DNA of 64,000 bases from Protopterus annectens (GCF_019279795.1 NC_056730.1:606609383-606673382); one strand, 5' to 3'. Numbered from the stretch's first letter, positions 1 through 12,189 are shown. The notes: generated from the letters alone by a model not told the origin. Made by a program: numbers and translations.

Positions 1-1130
1 CTTATTAACCTCCCATCCTGTTCCCAAAACAAGAAATTTTTATCATTTCATTCAGTATTGGAAAGAGTAGGGGAATTTTCCAGATGTCTGGTCAAAATTC
101 CTGTAGTCATTATCATCTTTGGAAAGCTGTAACACACTCACTGCATTGACCACTACAGAATAAGGTTGGGAAGCAGAATGACCTTTAAATTCAAAAGCAT
201 CCATCATCAAAAAAGAAGCTAAATAAAGCATTAAACTATATTTTAAACCTCTTTGTGGCTCTCTTGTTATTTGGTGACCGCTGAGTACTGCTATTAGCGA
301 ATGGGAACATAACAAAAGCTTCTTAAGTACCTTACTGATAAAAAAAAAAAAAAAAAAAAAAGGTACTCAAAAAGCCTCTCATCTCCAATTTCTTTGTTTA
401 ATTGTGGCACTCTGTGCACTGCACTGTATAATTAGAAATGTTGTGGCATTCTGGATGAACAGAATTTTAATAACTTCTATTTACAGAGAGACATAAATAT
501 TGCTTTTTAGTTTATTTTGCTCTCAAAATATTTCCTTGCTGTTTTTATTTTGCTTTTACAAATGCTGTGAGCTTCTTTGACTTGTATAAAGGACAGACAT
601 ACTTTATGCATTAGAAAGCTGCCATTAGACAAACATCATTTTATGTGAACTGTTATTTTATTTTATAAAAAAGTATCTGCCACATTTCATTTGCTTGGCA
701 ATGTCTTTGCAAGAAGGCATAGGAGAATGCACAGTGATATATTCAGATATGGGCACCAATAAACATCACCACCCCCCACCTTTTTACATGATTATGGATA
801 TAATTTGGGGGGTGCTTGCATAGGTGCAGGGTAATATTTGACATTGATAGATGATTTTTTTTAATTAGAGTCTATCATTTTGCCTCATGTTTTGCCATGA
901 TTGCCTTTGTAGGTAAATTTAAGTATTTTTTTTTTTTCTGAATGCAACCTTCATCTTTGTTTTCTCTTTGATAGTATTGTTTTACTGCTAGTAATGTATA
1001 GCTTACATTGAATCGTTTATGGATTACTCTGGAATTCTAGCAATTCACACTATAAAAATGAAATGCATTATTTATGTTTGCAGTACTGCATCTTTAATTG
1101 TAATTCACTTACTGAGTGTATTTTTTGTAG
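1..1130. other. Non-coding sequence 5' of the first coding exon
   Basis: AT-rich sequence with no coding segment or repeat family that I recognise. There is an A-run at about 340-361 and a T-run near 930. A plausible splice acceptor closes the stretch (pyrimidine-rich tract ending in TAG at 1128-1130), so at least its 3' part is probably an intron lying between an upstream non-coding exon outside the window and the first coding exon. The short ORFs here look like chance. Confidence 0.5.
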
Positions 1131-1182
1131 GTACCACTAGTCTCTGAGCACACGTTTCAGTTTTACAGACCTTGGTTATAAA
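1121..1182 (+). other. Predicted splice acceptor and 5' UTR of the helicase gene
   Basis: TTTTTTGTAG at 1121-1130 is a good acceptor, and 52 bases of probable 5' UTR follow before the ATG at 1183. The start has A at -3 and G at +4, a favourable vertebrate initiation context. Other AG dinucleotides between 1131 and 1182 (for example after TTTTACAG near 1168) could also serve, so the exact exon start is an inference. Confidence 0.45.
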
Positions 1183-1500
1183 ATGGATGTAAGTGTTGAT
1201 GATGTTGGGAATGGAAAAACTGGTGATTCCTTCTGTCTGCCATCTTTTCATTCGAGTGGATTAAGCACTACCTTAGAACTTGATGATGAGGAAGATGGGG
1301 AAGATACAGCTTTGGAATGTGAAGGTGACTTGGAAGTAAATCCTTATGATGGCTTACCTTTCTCTTCTCGTTATTATGAACTTTTAAAGTTGAGGAAAGA
1401 ACTGCCTGTTTGGGGAGTAAAGTACAGGTTTATGGAAAGCTTACAGAGCAGCAGTGTTGTGCTGGTAACAGGTGAACCAGGCGGTGGCAGAAGCACTCAG
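1183..1500 (+). CDS. DHX32: DHX32-like DEAH-family helicase, first coding exon (106 codons)
   Basis: This exon encodes the N-terminus of a DEAH/RHA-type helicase paralogue. Residues about 37-52 are acidic, as in DHX32. Then comes [17 protein letters not shown], the hallmark block shared by DHX32 and DQX1, and [14 protein letters not shown], closest to DHX32. The P-loop follows at about residues 98-105 as GEPGGGRS. The exon ends at AGC ACT CAG followed by GTAAGC, a strong donor, in phase 0. Continuing into the exon at 43499 gives [11 protein letters not shown], matching the family exactly across the junction. The P-loop lysine seen in active helicases is arginine here (codon AGA). DHX32 is a divergent, probably regulatory RNA-helicase-like protein; its biochemical role is poorly known. 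DQX1 remains possible because the P-loop neighbourhood resembles DQX1. Helicase-family assignment is very sure, DHX32 over DQX1 moderately so. Confidence 0.88.
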
Positions 1501-4500
1501 GTAAGCTGCTTGAATTATATGATTTTTCTGTTCTTTATGCATGTTTGTGCATGTGACACAAAAAAACAAATGCAAAGCATCGGTTAATTAGTTGTTTGTT
1601 TATCTGAAAGATATAACAGCCATAGAAGAAAAAGGTGCTATACTACAGCGCAAAATGAAAACCACGTGTACTGTGTATACTTCGAATAGTAGAAAGATAA
1701 AAATATTTAGTTGTAGTGTCTAATATACTTGGCGATTTTTTTCTTCCTACAACTGGATATCAAATTAAGAAAAAAATATGTTTGCTCCAAAATATGCAGT
1801 TCCACTAGTGCTTATCAAGATGTTTGACAGTGTCAAATGTTTTAGACCTAGTAAGTGTATGTGATCAGGGTCACTAAACGAGACTTCCCATGAGCATAAC
1901 CCTGCCTCTGACAAACTTAATCTTTTTCAAGCAGTGAGTTTTAGTATTTACAGCATTTTTCCAAATACCATGTAGTCTGTTGGTAAAAGTTCAAAAACAG
2001 CATTTTGTTTCGCTTAGTCTCTGAAATTTGCTTGCAGGTGTACAAACTTCAGAGTGTAGATATCAATAGAATGCAAAAAAAAAGAATGCTCAAAAAATTA
2101 CTGAATTGTATCCTGGCTCAGCGGTACTATAGCACAAGAAACGACCTTAACAATTGCTTAACACCATCTGGGTGCTTTTAACATTGCATTAGCACTAAAA
2201 GCAGGCAGTGCCAACCAGAAAACAGTGGCAGAACATGAAACACCTTCTTTTCAACTCCCATTTCTGCCTGCTGACTGCTAAAGTACTCCCACTATGTTGA
2301 TTTCAACTGCTTCCCTTATCTCATTACAGCTGAGTGACGTCTACAGGAATTTCTGCAGTTACCTCCTACTGCTCCTCTAGGCATCATATATTGCCTATTC
2401 ATATTTGCATTAATAATTCCAAAACCATGCTACACACAAGGTATCAGAATATTTTATCTTGAAGCATATATGAATGCAAACACAATTGTATTGATATATG
2501 ACCTCTATCAATAAGTATTTGTTGGAACTGTAATGTGATAACGTCATTTTTTAAAGGCTGAAGCCACACCCACTGGGAGTTAAAGGTACACACTCAAAAG
2601 AGCTCTACTGGAGGGAATGAGATAATACCTAAAGACATCAACCACTTCTCCACTACTTACCAGCTTTCAAAGCCAGCACAATACATCACATTTTTTTAAC
2701 TAATTTCTAGTACAAAGCTCCATGCACTACAAAGAATTATGATCACCCGCGAAGTGAATTTCTTGTATTCATGTCTTGAACATAAAATATACTTTTTAAG
2801 ATCAGCGACTCAATCACAGTTCTGTATGTTTAAAAAAGTGATTATCTGAAAGAACTCCCAATAGTTTGCAATGCACAGTACATATGAGTAGATGAGATGG
2901 TATTAGATTAAGGCTTGGGGAAAATGCAGTGCTGGCTTTGCTGAATCATTATTAAAATGTAATTAACACATACCAAGCAGGTCAGTGTTTAAAACTGTCT
3001 TTAACGCCACTGCCCTGGTGTGGAGGGACAAAGCCCTAATTATGACCCAGGTTTGATTAGCAACTTGGGCAACTGATGGAGCAGCAGGGAGGGATCGGTG
3101 TGCCCATCCTGGGGGTGGGAGACTGGATGACTCATGATCACCTCTGACTGATGGTCTCCGGTGAAGACTGGAGAAGTCCCCACGAGAAGTGGTCAGTGGG
3201 GTAGCAGTAGGCTTGAATGAACTGCCACGGAGGTGGGGCAGTATGCCACATTGCTACATTGCCATTGCTACCTTGGACTAGACCACAAATCACAACAATT
3301 GGGGGAGGGACAAAGGATAGGCCAATAAGTAAGACCCCCCCAGAAGGAAGCTCAGACATGCAGAACCCTGTTACCTATAGTCTGTGACTGGCTGTAGCAG
3401 TTACCAGAGTTTAGTATGGGAGGGGGCAAAAGAGTAGCTGGCAGACCCAGTGCGTAAGGGCTGGGCTGGTAATCAAGATCTGCAGATGGGAGACCAAACA
3501 AATATATTCTTAACAGTAAACATTACCAGCAGATGACAAATATTCATACTCTGCATTTCTTTAGATCTACGAAAGTGCAGAAATGTTTTCCTTCAGTACT
3601 GTTTATTCTCTGCTAATAAAAGTGCCAGGCCTTGGATATCTCAAACAAACTGTAACCTCTCAGAAATTAATGTTTTCTTTCCCTGCAATGAGCATGGTAC
3701 ATTTATATCATGACAGAATTCTCCAATATTTGACAGTATTCCTCATCAGTTGCTATACATATAGATATATATATATATAATATATTCGCTCTTTTATTTA
3801 TTATTGAAGTATTCCTGTTTGAGTGTTTTCCATGTGGAATGCCCAGCAGTGGATGAGTAACATTTATATGTGTTCAGATACATAACAGACGTAATGTATT
3901 CGCATTCTCTTGGTGGAGCACTTAGTGGCAGTAAATCCTTTCTGGATTTTTGGCTCAAGGACTTCTGTTTGATTGTTACCGTTCTCAGAGACTCTAATTT
4001 CAGCATGTCATACAAAGCAAAGCTTGTAGTTTTTCCTGAGCATTTTCTTAAGCTATACTCAGGCATGACTCTCATCGTAGCTCTCAGACTCCAAGCGTTA
4101 GAAATCACAGCAGTGTCCTTTTTAAAATCATAATAGATGGTCACAACAAGGAGCACTTCATCATTTTTCACAATAAAAAGTCTTTATAAAATAGATTCTG
4201 TAGTATTTGTAGTAGTGAATCTTTGGATAGATTTAGTATGTACCCATGAACAGGTATAACTTTATGAAGAGCATCCTAAATCCTAGCAGGAGCAAGGCTA
4301 AAATTAAGGACCAAAGTCACAGTGTTATGTCTAAATCATAGCAGTTGAGTGATAGGACTCGACTCGTACATGCCACCTTCCTTCCAGATCATGCTTTGTG
4401 ATCCAGAGTATTTTGGTGACATGATTGTGAGGGAAACTGTTTTTTTAGAGGGATTTTGAAAGTGGAAGACCATGCATTTTAACTGTGATCTTGTAAGGTT

Positions 4501-4929
4501 GTTGCAGTGGAAGGCAAAATAACAAAAGAAAAAGGGTTGGTTGAATATGCATGACTTGGTTGTGTATGAATTTGTGAACAGAATTAGGCTGTCAGATTTG
4601 TATTATTTCTTTCTTTGATCACTTTATGGGTATGTGAGGCATATTTTGTTTAGACTCTTGGAATAGTGTTCAAACTGAAAATGCAGTGAATGTTAAGTAA
4701 CTTGAAATTTATTGACACTCCAATTGCATGTAACTGAAAAATCATGGTGTATTTTATCTTGAGTCATTTGGCATGCGTGAGAAGAGCACAAAGGGTATTC
4801 ACAAAATACCTAGCTGCAGTCATTGCTTACTGCAGTCTTCAAGCATACCTCTTAAGTGTACCTCATTATGAGTAACATTCCTCATTTTGAATCTTAAAAT
4901 GTCCATGATGTCCTTCCATATCACTTTTA
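1501..4929. other. Intron 1, proximal part, no recognised element
   Basis: About 3.4 kb of intron downstream of the first coding exon. I see no gene, RNA or transposon family here. There is a short TA repeat near 3760-3782 and a G-rich stretch near 3100-3450. Short ORFs on both strands (for example near 3794-4171) match nothing I know and look like chance. Confidence 0.5.
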
Positions 4930-6480
4930 CAATATTCTTCACTAAGGGGATACCTTGCCAGGGGCAGCCTGATGTCTGGTCAGTATACCATATCCTTAGG
5001 TTGTTATAGGGACATTGTGCATTACATGTATGGTTCCCGCTCATAGTTTAGGGCATAAAGGTGACATACAGATGTCCAAACCTCAGAACTTCTTTGCCAC
5101 CAGTCTGTGAACGCCTTCTCTGATAGTCGGTCTGGACATTCTTTCGCCTGCTGGTTAACAAGCTGTTTCCAGGTAAGTGCCTATTGGGGTTTTTCTTCTC
5201 CTCTTCTGTTTATGATGTTTTTGGACCTTGCTTGATGATGTTAAGGATAAATTGATGGATGCTCCTCTTGATAAAGAAAATCTCTTTGGTTCTGCTCCTG
5301 CTGATGAGCTTTTTAAGTCTGTTCAAGAGAAGGGTAAGGCCATGCCATGCAGGAACTGAAACACAGTTTTGTTTCCCCTGTTCCTAAGTTTGAGGAATTA
5401 TCCTTCTAAACCTGCCTTTGTCTGTAGACAGTCTCACCCTTCTTTCACAGGTGTTCTAGGAGGGCTCCCCCTACTAAGTCTACTCACACTCCTACTACTC
5501 AGAAGCCTCCTTTTCCAGCCAAGCCAGTTTTTTTCTGACCATCTTCTTCCCTCCCTTCTAAGTCAGGTTCCTTTATCTCTTCATCTTTCCCTGTCCTTTC
5601 ACAATTGAGTAAGGATCACTTAAGATTCTTGGGTTCTGTCCATCATTCATCTTGGGTATTTCATTGTGTGGAAATCCATTCCTCCTTTTCTGGGCATTCT
5701 TCAGCCTTCTCAGGAGCAGTTGTCCTTTTTTTCCAGATGTGCTCCAGAGTCTGTTGTCTCAGGGCACTATCCAAGCAGTGTCTGCTTCTCATAGGAGGAA
5801 AGGTTTCTATTCAGTGATGCATTTGGTCCCAGGTACGTGAAGACCCATCCTAGATTTTTCACAGCTCAAAACCTTTCTAAAAGTTCCTTCCTTTCGAATG
5901 TTGTCTCTACAGACCAGGTTTCTTCTTCTTCTTCCTCAGGCCTTCTAAGTCTGTCTGCATCTCACATCCCTGTTCATACCCTTTTCAGGAAGTTTTTGTG
6001 TTTCTCTGTTTCTTCCTTGCATTTTCAGTTCTTTGCTTTGCTGTTTGGCCTTTCTACTGCCCCAAGCGTCTTTGCCAAATTCCTCGCTCCTGTAATTGCC
6101 TTTTGCAGGATGAGGGGGGATTCAAATTTTTTCCTTACCTTGGACAACCTGCTTATGCAGACTTCTCCAGAGACTCTTGTCCAGTATCTTCATTATGCGA
6201 TTTGCCTCCTGCAAAGTCAGGGATTTACTGTGAATTTCCAAAATTCCTTACTCATTCCTTCTCAGGATCATGTCTTTCTAGGCTGTAGGCTCCAGACTAT
6301 TACTATGCTGGCATCCCTGCTGCCTCCCAGGGCTCTGACTCTGATTGCTTATTTTCAGTCTCTTCTCCTTCTGGTCTCTTCCTCCATGGAGTATCTCAGA
6401 GCCCTCCTTTCAACCCATAATTACTCCTTCTCTGATCTGACCACCCATTTCAGAGCCCCGGGAGTCGAACCATAGGATCA
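4930..6480 (+). mobile_element. DIRS-1: DIRS-type YR retroelement fragment
   Basis: Fossil of a DIRS-family retroelement. The stretch about 4930-5170 resembles the terminal repeat of DIRS-4 (blocks near CAGTATACCA and TTTAGGGCATAAAGGTGACA, then CTTTGCCACCAGT and GTGAACG). Next come a piece like the C-terminal end of a DIRS gag (about 5220-5350) and reverse transcriptase remains at about 5640-6420, including the family block FGLSTAPSVFAKFLAP. RNase H and recombinase are absent. It is broken several times and looks old. The right edge against DIRS-2 is uncertain. Confidence 0.65.
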
Positions 6481-6589
6481 AAAGGTTATTTCAATCTCGG
6501 CTCAGGTTAATTCCCTGACCCGATCTGCTCCAACACTGTTAGAGCACGATGGCTTTCAGAGCCAAAGCATCAGCGTTGGATCCAAGGGG

Positions 6590-7930
6590 ATGACTTTGAC
6601 TCAGAAGTTTTCAGAGCAACTGCTTCCTCTCAGAGCCTTGACACTTGATATCTCTGCTCTGAGTCCTCCCTCGGAGCAGGGGGTTGGGGGACTTAGGGAT
6701 TGTCTGCTCCAGGAGCCTCAGCTCCAGTGGGATTGTCCTCAGCCTGTCCAGGCCCCTCTGCATTTGAGGTGGTGGGGAAGGGTCTTCTCTCAGCCTAGAG
6801 TAGTGTTGACTTTCCCTTCTCCTGATCCATACCCTACTCCGTCTCTGGATCCTGTGTTTGAGCCTTCACATCCTACATCTCAGGGACAGCCAGCCCAGAA
6901 GCGTTTCCAAGCGTTTCCATTGAGGGAGCTTCCTGCCTCTTCCGATACCTCCCTGGAATATCCCACTAAGGTGGTTCCTTGGAAGAGGGCATGCAAGAGG
7001 AGGCATTTGGATTTCCAACTGAAAACCCTCACAGAAGACACTGACTTTGATGAGCAGAAAGGGTCCCCTAGATCTCCACCTGAAGATGTCTCATTTGGAG
7101 ACATCTTAGAGATCTTTCACCAAAAAGGTGGTTGGTCTTCCCAGGAGTAATCAGTGTTCATGGAAACCTTCGGTTCTGGCTCGTATACATCTTGGGCTAC
7201 CCAATGTGCGGGTGAGCTTATTGATATAGTCTTCCACAGGGCATGGAAGGAACCAGACTCAATAGAATTTATCCAAAGGAGCTTGCTGAACAGAGCTCCA
7301 TGGTCCATTCCCCTACCAGAGAGTCTAGGGCTTTGGACAGGTTTGGGAAGCGGGTGTATGCTTCAGCGACATTTGCCCTGCGATCGCTGAACTGTCGGAC
7401 ACATGTCACCAGATTACAGAGAGACTTGATAAAGGAACTCTCTAATTCTGTCTCAGGGTCCATGTTTGCAGAGGAACAGAAGTCCTTTTCCTTTTGAGTG
7501 GCCACCCTGTAATTGATTACAAATGTGTCCATGAGGTTAATCTTGCATGCTGTTGAAGGTACCCCAAGGGCGGCTGGTTCATGCATAGCAATAAGGAGAC
7601 CTGCTGGGATGCAGTTGTAAGATTTTACGGAGCCATTCAATTTGTCATTCCTCAATGCTGCCTTTGATGGATTTTCGTTGTTTGGGCCAACAGTGAAAGA
7701 CACTCTCTCCTGCAGTGAACAGGACTGAAAGGCCTTGCCTGCCATTGGAATTTGCTTTTCTACCCCACAGAGACCCTTTTCCAAGAACCAACATAGGGGT
7801 AAGAAAATGTAGTTCAAGAAATCCCAAGGACATTTCCCGGAGTCGTGCAGAGATTTTTCTCTCAAAGGCAGATGGGGAAATAACTACAGTGATAGACATC
7901 GCTCATGTGGCAGAGAGGGTCTGCTGAACC
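6590..7930 (+). pseudogene. DIRS-2 gag remains
   Basis: Fossil gag-like region of DIRS-2. An N-terminal segment rich in Ser, Pro and acidic residues ends near GDILEIFHQKGGW. The second part carries the most conserved DIRS gag block, RALDRFGKRVYASATFALRSL (here 7321-7383), which recurs in decayed form in DIRS-3 (near 15185), DIRS-4 (near 18160) and DIRS-8 (near 60055). A long antisense ORF across 7269-7865 is a shadow of this region. Not intact. Confidence 0.6.
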
Positions 7931-8099
7931 AAGGATCTCGAGATTCTTTATTGGACAGATCCTTCCAGCGTTCCTGAAAGGTTGCCAGACTGTCCATCTC
8001 TGGAGGTAGTTGGGGGAGGGGTGCTTATCCTTGCACCAAGATGCCTGCTTACCTTTTGGTGCAAAGGATCATAATCCAGAGGATATTTCATTCCCTTTT

Positions 8100-9026
8100 T
8101 ACAGTAAAACCAAGGAAAATTCTCCCCAATTTTCCACCAAATCAGAGTGAGCTAACAGCTCAAGAAATTACAAAGTTGGTAGACAGAAGAGTCATTCCGG
8201 AGGTCTACTAGACCAAACAGGATCCGGAATTTATTCAAGGTTCTTTTTAGTGTCATAAAAGACAGGGGACCTGAGACCTATTTTGGATCTAAGCTATTTG
8301 AACCAGTTTGTAAAAAATTCCAAATTCCAGATGGTTGTGATTCAGTCCATGTTTCCCTTTTTTCAGAAGGACAACTGGATGTGCTTAATCAATCTGTAAG
8401 ATGTGTAATGTTACATCAAAATGAACAGGCACTCTTGAAGGTATCTACGCTTCCATCTATGCTTCCATCTGGGAGCCAGTCACTATCATTTCAAAGTCCT
8501 GCCCTTTGGTCTCACCACAGCCCCCAGGCTGTTCACCAATCTATATGGCAGTTGTAGCAGCTCACCTGAAACTGCTTGGATTCCCTGTTTAGACGACTGG
8601 TTCCTTACTGCACCAACCAGGCATCTACTAGTAAAAGCCAGGGATTATTTGCTTCAACTGTCACTCTTGCTGGGAATCACCATCAGTGAAATCCAACATT
8701 CTAGCAGAAAAACTCAATAGGACCATCCTCATGCCTCACTAGTGGTCGCTCAACCAATCAGTGGAGAACATGATCTTCCACACATGAAGCCAACCTTGCT
8801 GTGACCTTTTTTGCATCTTCCCTCAGCAACAAATGCATCAGGTTCATTGCCCTTATCCCACCACAGGGACAGTTGCCAAGAGATGCTGTAGTCCATGTTT
8901 GGCCCTCTAGTCTCCTTTATGCTTGTCCTTCCCTGCCTCTCATACACAAGCCCTATGGTTGAAGAGCAGAGTAATCCTCATTGCTCCCTTCTGGCCTCGA
9001 CAAGTGTGGTCCCCCTTCCTTTGGTC
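8100..9026 (+). pseudogene. DIRS-2 reverse transcriptase and RNase H remains
   Basis: Fossil RT of the DIRS type: a block like RPILDLSYLNQFV, then FKVLPFGLTTAPRLFTN and the palm-domain aspartates in CLDDWFL near 8590. The following part has WSLN and VILIAPFWPRQVW near 8970-9010, which in DIRS elements lies beyond the RNase H. Broken several times. Confidence 0.65.
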
Positions 9027-9041
9027 TCATTTAATACTTTC
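9027..9041. repeat. Target-site duplication, left copy (PLE)
   Basis: TCATTTAATACTTTC, identical to 12288-12302. The two copies bound the Penelope-like insertion and lie in DIRS-2 sequence on both outer sides. Confidence 0.85.
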
Positions 9042-9180
9042 CGGCACTATTAAGGCTGTCCTTTGTAACCCACTTCCTCTTGCTAGACCTCCGTTATAAT
9101 TGCCAGCATAAACCACGAACAACCGGAGTATGCAATAAACTAATTCTTTAATATAACATAACAAGACAGACGTAAAAGAA

Positions 9181-9233
9181 CTTCAGATTTAGCGCTTTCA
9201 TCTCCTAAGCGGAGACTTCTTCAGAATCTAATT
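9181..9233 (-). ncRNA. Hammerhead ribozyme motif in the PLE terminal region
   Basis: On the minus strand the three-way core can be read by eye. Stem I is AGATT (9225-9229) with AATCT (9185-9189). The core is CTGAAGA (9218-9224; the family consensus is CUGAWGA). Stem II is GTCTCC with GGAGAT and a GCTTA loop (9200-9216), with one extra A at its base. GAAA follows (9196-9199). Stem III is the tiny palindrome AGCGCT (9191-9196), with predicted cleavage after UA (9190). A minimal hammerhead with a palindromic short stem III is what is known from Penelope-like elements and newt satellite DNA, where it works best as a dimer. Self-cleavage is inferred from the fold. Confidence 0.8.
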
Positions 9234-9412
9234 ATAGCTAATACCAACAGTCTTTTATATTATTCTTAATTCCCAATAGTAGTTGAGTCAATTAAATAAT
9301 TGCTAAATACAATGTTAAATTTAAAAGGGCAATTCATTTTCATGTTGAACCACATCAAATGCAATATGAAATATGGTATAAAATGTTCTAAACATGCTAT
9401 TTCTTAAAAAAT

Positions 9413-9600
9413 ACTGAATAAATAAATAAATAAATAATTAAGTAAATATATTGATGCAGGTGAAATACGTGTTTGCATACAATAAGTGAATAAGGTGTGA
9501 ATGTATGTTTAAAAATATAATTCATAATTATATAAATAATTAAATACATAATTACATATAAATATAAATATAAATATAAATATAAATATAAATATGAATA
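9413..9600. repeat. AT-rich simple repeats in the PLE 3' region
   Basis: A (AAAT)n tract at about 9413-9437 and an (ATATAA)n tract at about 9557-9596, both in the untranslated 3' part of the Penelope-like element. Confidence 0.8.
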
Positions 9601-10153
9601 GTGAGTTAAATGATTCTATACAAATAATAACAATAGGTAAGATGTCTTGAATTGTTTAAAAACTTCTAGTATACAAAATATAAATATTAAATAAAAAGTG
9701 TATGTACATATATATATAGGTTTCTCAACTATTGGTCCAATTGATTAAATAAAATACTATTTATCTTAAATGTCATAATGTTAAATATTTCTCACTGTAT
9801 AGTCATCCTAACCATACTGCAAAACATGTTCCTAAACCTAATATGAACATAAATTCACTTGGAGCATTTTTTGGAAAAAACTTTCTAAAAAACATTTCAA
9901 CAAGACATTTCAAAGAACATTTCAAAAAACACTTCAAAAACATTGTAGGACCATTTGTATACCATTATTGCAACATCCCTTACAATATTTCTTATCACCT
10001 CCTTTACAACATTTTTATAACATTTTTATATATATATATATAACATTTTTATAACATTTTAATTTTCGGGTCATTGGCTAATATTTTCAGTGCAGGGGTG
10101 ATAGATATATGGTCATTCAGACCCCAATTACCACAGGCATCTAGCCTGAGTTG

Positions 10154-10831
10154 TCATATCATCTCCCTGTATTCAACTTTGGTTTCCCAATCACCCCCTC
10201 GTTCCATATGTTCTACCAATTCCAATACCCAAAATTTGTAATCAGCATTTTTACACTCTATTGCATGTCGATATAGGGCACTATTTTCATTGTGCCTATT
10301 TATATCTCTTATGTGCTCGTATATTCTATTTCTAAGGTGTCTTTCTGTTTTCCCAATGTAATATTTTTGACAAGCTTTACACACAACTAAATATATCACA
10401 CCTTTAGAATAACAAGTACTATATTTCTTAGCCCTTAAGGTCAGGTGTAAGTTAGATAATGTTAATTCCTTTGTTTCTGCAATATATGGGCACTGTGCAC
10501 ATCGGCCACACTTAAATGTCCCATGCTTTTTACTAGTCCCCTCCTTCTCTGTTTTCTTTCTCTCCAGAGTGTTCTTGATGTTCATATTTCTTCTAAAACT
10601 GAGTTTAAGCTCACTCTTAAATACATCAGTTTTAACTGCCATGTTTTTGAACATGTTCCAAACTTCATAAATGCTCTTCTTCAACCAACCAATGTCCTTA
10701 TAATAAGTGATGGTGAGGTATGGTGTAAAATTATTACTAATCACATTATGTGCATTTCCATTATCAATATTAGTATTATTATTATTATTTAACCCATTAT
10801 CAGTTATAGTGTTGTCCATCTTGCGTAACAA
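10154..10831 (-). CDS. GIY-YIG endonuclease domain of the PLE
   Basis: A 225-residue frame. After an Asn-rich linker it has a Cys cluster CGRCAQCPYI, then GVIYLVVCKACQKYYIGKT, which is the GIY...YIG core with the spacing of Penelope endonucleases, then ERHLRNRIYEHIRDI with the catalytic-region arginine and HAIEC downstream. In PLEs this nuclease nicks target DNA so that the RT can prime from it. It sits directly 3' of the RT, the normal order in this class. The frame is open over the whole domain. Confidence 0.85.
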   Translation of the reverse strand: MLRKMDNTITDNGLNNNNNTNIDNGNAHNVISNNFTPYLTITYYKDIGWLKKSIYEVWNMFKNMAVKTDVFKSELKLSFRRNMNIKNTLERKKTEKEGTSKKHGTFKCGRCAQCPYIAETKELTLSNLHLTLRAKKYSTCYSKGVIYLVVCKACQKYYIGKTERHLRNRIYEHIRDINRHNENSALYRHAIECKNADYKFWVLELVEHMERGGDWETKVEYREMI

Positions 10832-10864
10832 GGGTTTGTATCTAGTTTGCCTCCCCTGTGTTAC

Positions 10865-12189
10865 TTATTCTTTTATAGGCATTATAAGTTCCTTAGGATA
10901 ACCTCTTTCAGTGAACATTGTCTCAACATATTTCATTTCTTTCAAAAAATCCTCTTCCTCTGATATCATTCTCGCCATCCTAATCATTTGTCCCTTGACA
11001 ACATTTTTCTTTAATTGGTATGGATGGTCACTATAGTAATGGAGATAAGCATTTGAAAAATGTTCCTTCCTAAATACATTTGATTTATAACATTTTCTCT
11101 CTTTATCTTTACTTAACTTAATGTCTAGGAAGTGTATTTCATCCTTTTCTACCTGATGTACAAAACTCAAAAAGGAGGTAGTATGATTAATGTACCTTAA
11201 AAATTCCATAATATCCTCCTTACTTCCATTCCATAGAACAAAGATATCGTCCAGGAACCTAAAATACTTAACAATGTATTGATTATACAAGGATTTAAAA
11301 ACGTATTGTTTTTCCCAGTGTAACATAATTATGTTAGCATACACTGGGGCACAGGCAGAGCCCATCGCCACCCCTTCTTTTTGGTGATAATAATCACCTT
11401 CAAAATATACAAAATTATATTTCAACACCAACTCCATACATTCTAGGACAATTCTATACTGAATAGGTGTAAGAAATTTCATTTCTGTTAAAACTTCCTC
11501 AAACCATTCCATACCAGTGGTTTGTGGAATGACAGAAAATAAATCTTTAACATCAATTGTTATAAAATACATTTCATCACTGTAGGCACTCTCACTAATT
11601 TTAGTCAAGAAATCCCATGAATCTTTAATTATATGGTCATATTTTACATAAAATTCCTTGGTCATAGTGTCTACGTAAATTGCCATAGTCTGAGTTTTAT
11701 ACCCTTGCGATGCAACTATGGGTCTCATGGGGGGGTCCACCACTGATTTATGCATTTTCGGTATACCAAAAATTGCAGGTATAACCGGTTTTGATACTAT
11801 TAGAAACTTGTATAACTCAAGATCTATCATACCACAAAACAAATTATCATCTAAAATCAAATCTATCTTTCTGTATAGTATGTTGATCTCATTTTTAGTA
11901 ACCAGACAATATTGGTTGTCCTTGTCCAAAATATCTTTCATTCTCTTAGTATAGTCCCATTTGTCCATAAGGACTATACCTCCCCCCCCTTATCAGGCTT
12001 CATTATACGTATTTTATTGTTATTACTTAATTCATATAATAATTTATTTTCCTTTTTATCCAAATTACTTTGCACCCTATCTCTTATTTTATACTCGTCC
12101 CGAATTTTATTAGTTATACATCTTTCAAAATTCAAAATTTCATATTGTAACGGTGGGTTGTATGTGCTGCGCCTAGTTAAAGGATTCAT
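10865..12189 (-). pseudogene. Penelope-type reverse transcriptase
   Basis: The PLE RT lies 5' of the endonuclease on the minus strand. Visible motifs are IMKPDKGG (start of the fingers), IPAIFGIPKMHK, FITIDVKDLFSVIP (motif A), EGVAMGSACAPVYANI (motif B), KYFRFLDDIFVLWNG (catalytic aspartates, motif C) and HFLDIKLS. The long frame covers 10865-11968, and the N-terminal 70 residues lie in another frame. The order and motif style are those of endonuclease-bearing Penelope elements. The copy is not intact. Confidence 0.85.

Noticed and set aside
340-361. A-run as the tail of a processed retrogene
   Set aside because: No coding remains or target duplication upstream; a simple A-run is enough to explain it.
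1183-1500. DHX15 or another active DEAH helicase
   Set aside because: [16 protein letters not shown] and CCTPETILR are specific to the DHX32/DQX1 pair and are not found in DHX15.
3138-3359. Minus-strand ORF of 73 residues rich in Pro and Gly
   Set aside because: No similarity to a known domain, no splice or repeat context, and the surrounding DNA is plain intron.
7269-7865. A 198-residue open frame on the minus strand
   Set aside because: It lies antisense to DIRS-2 gag, has no recognisable domain, and its length follows from the codon bias of the sense strand.
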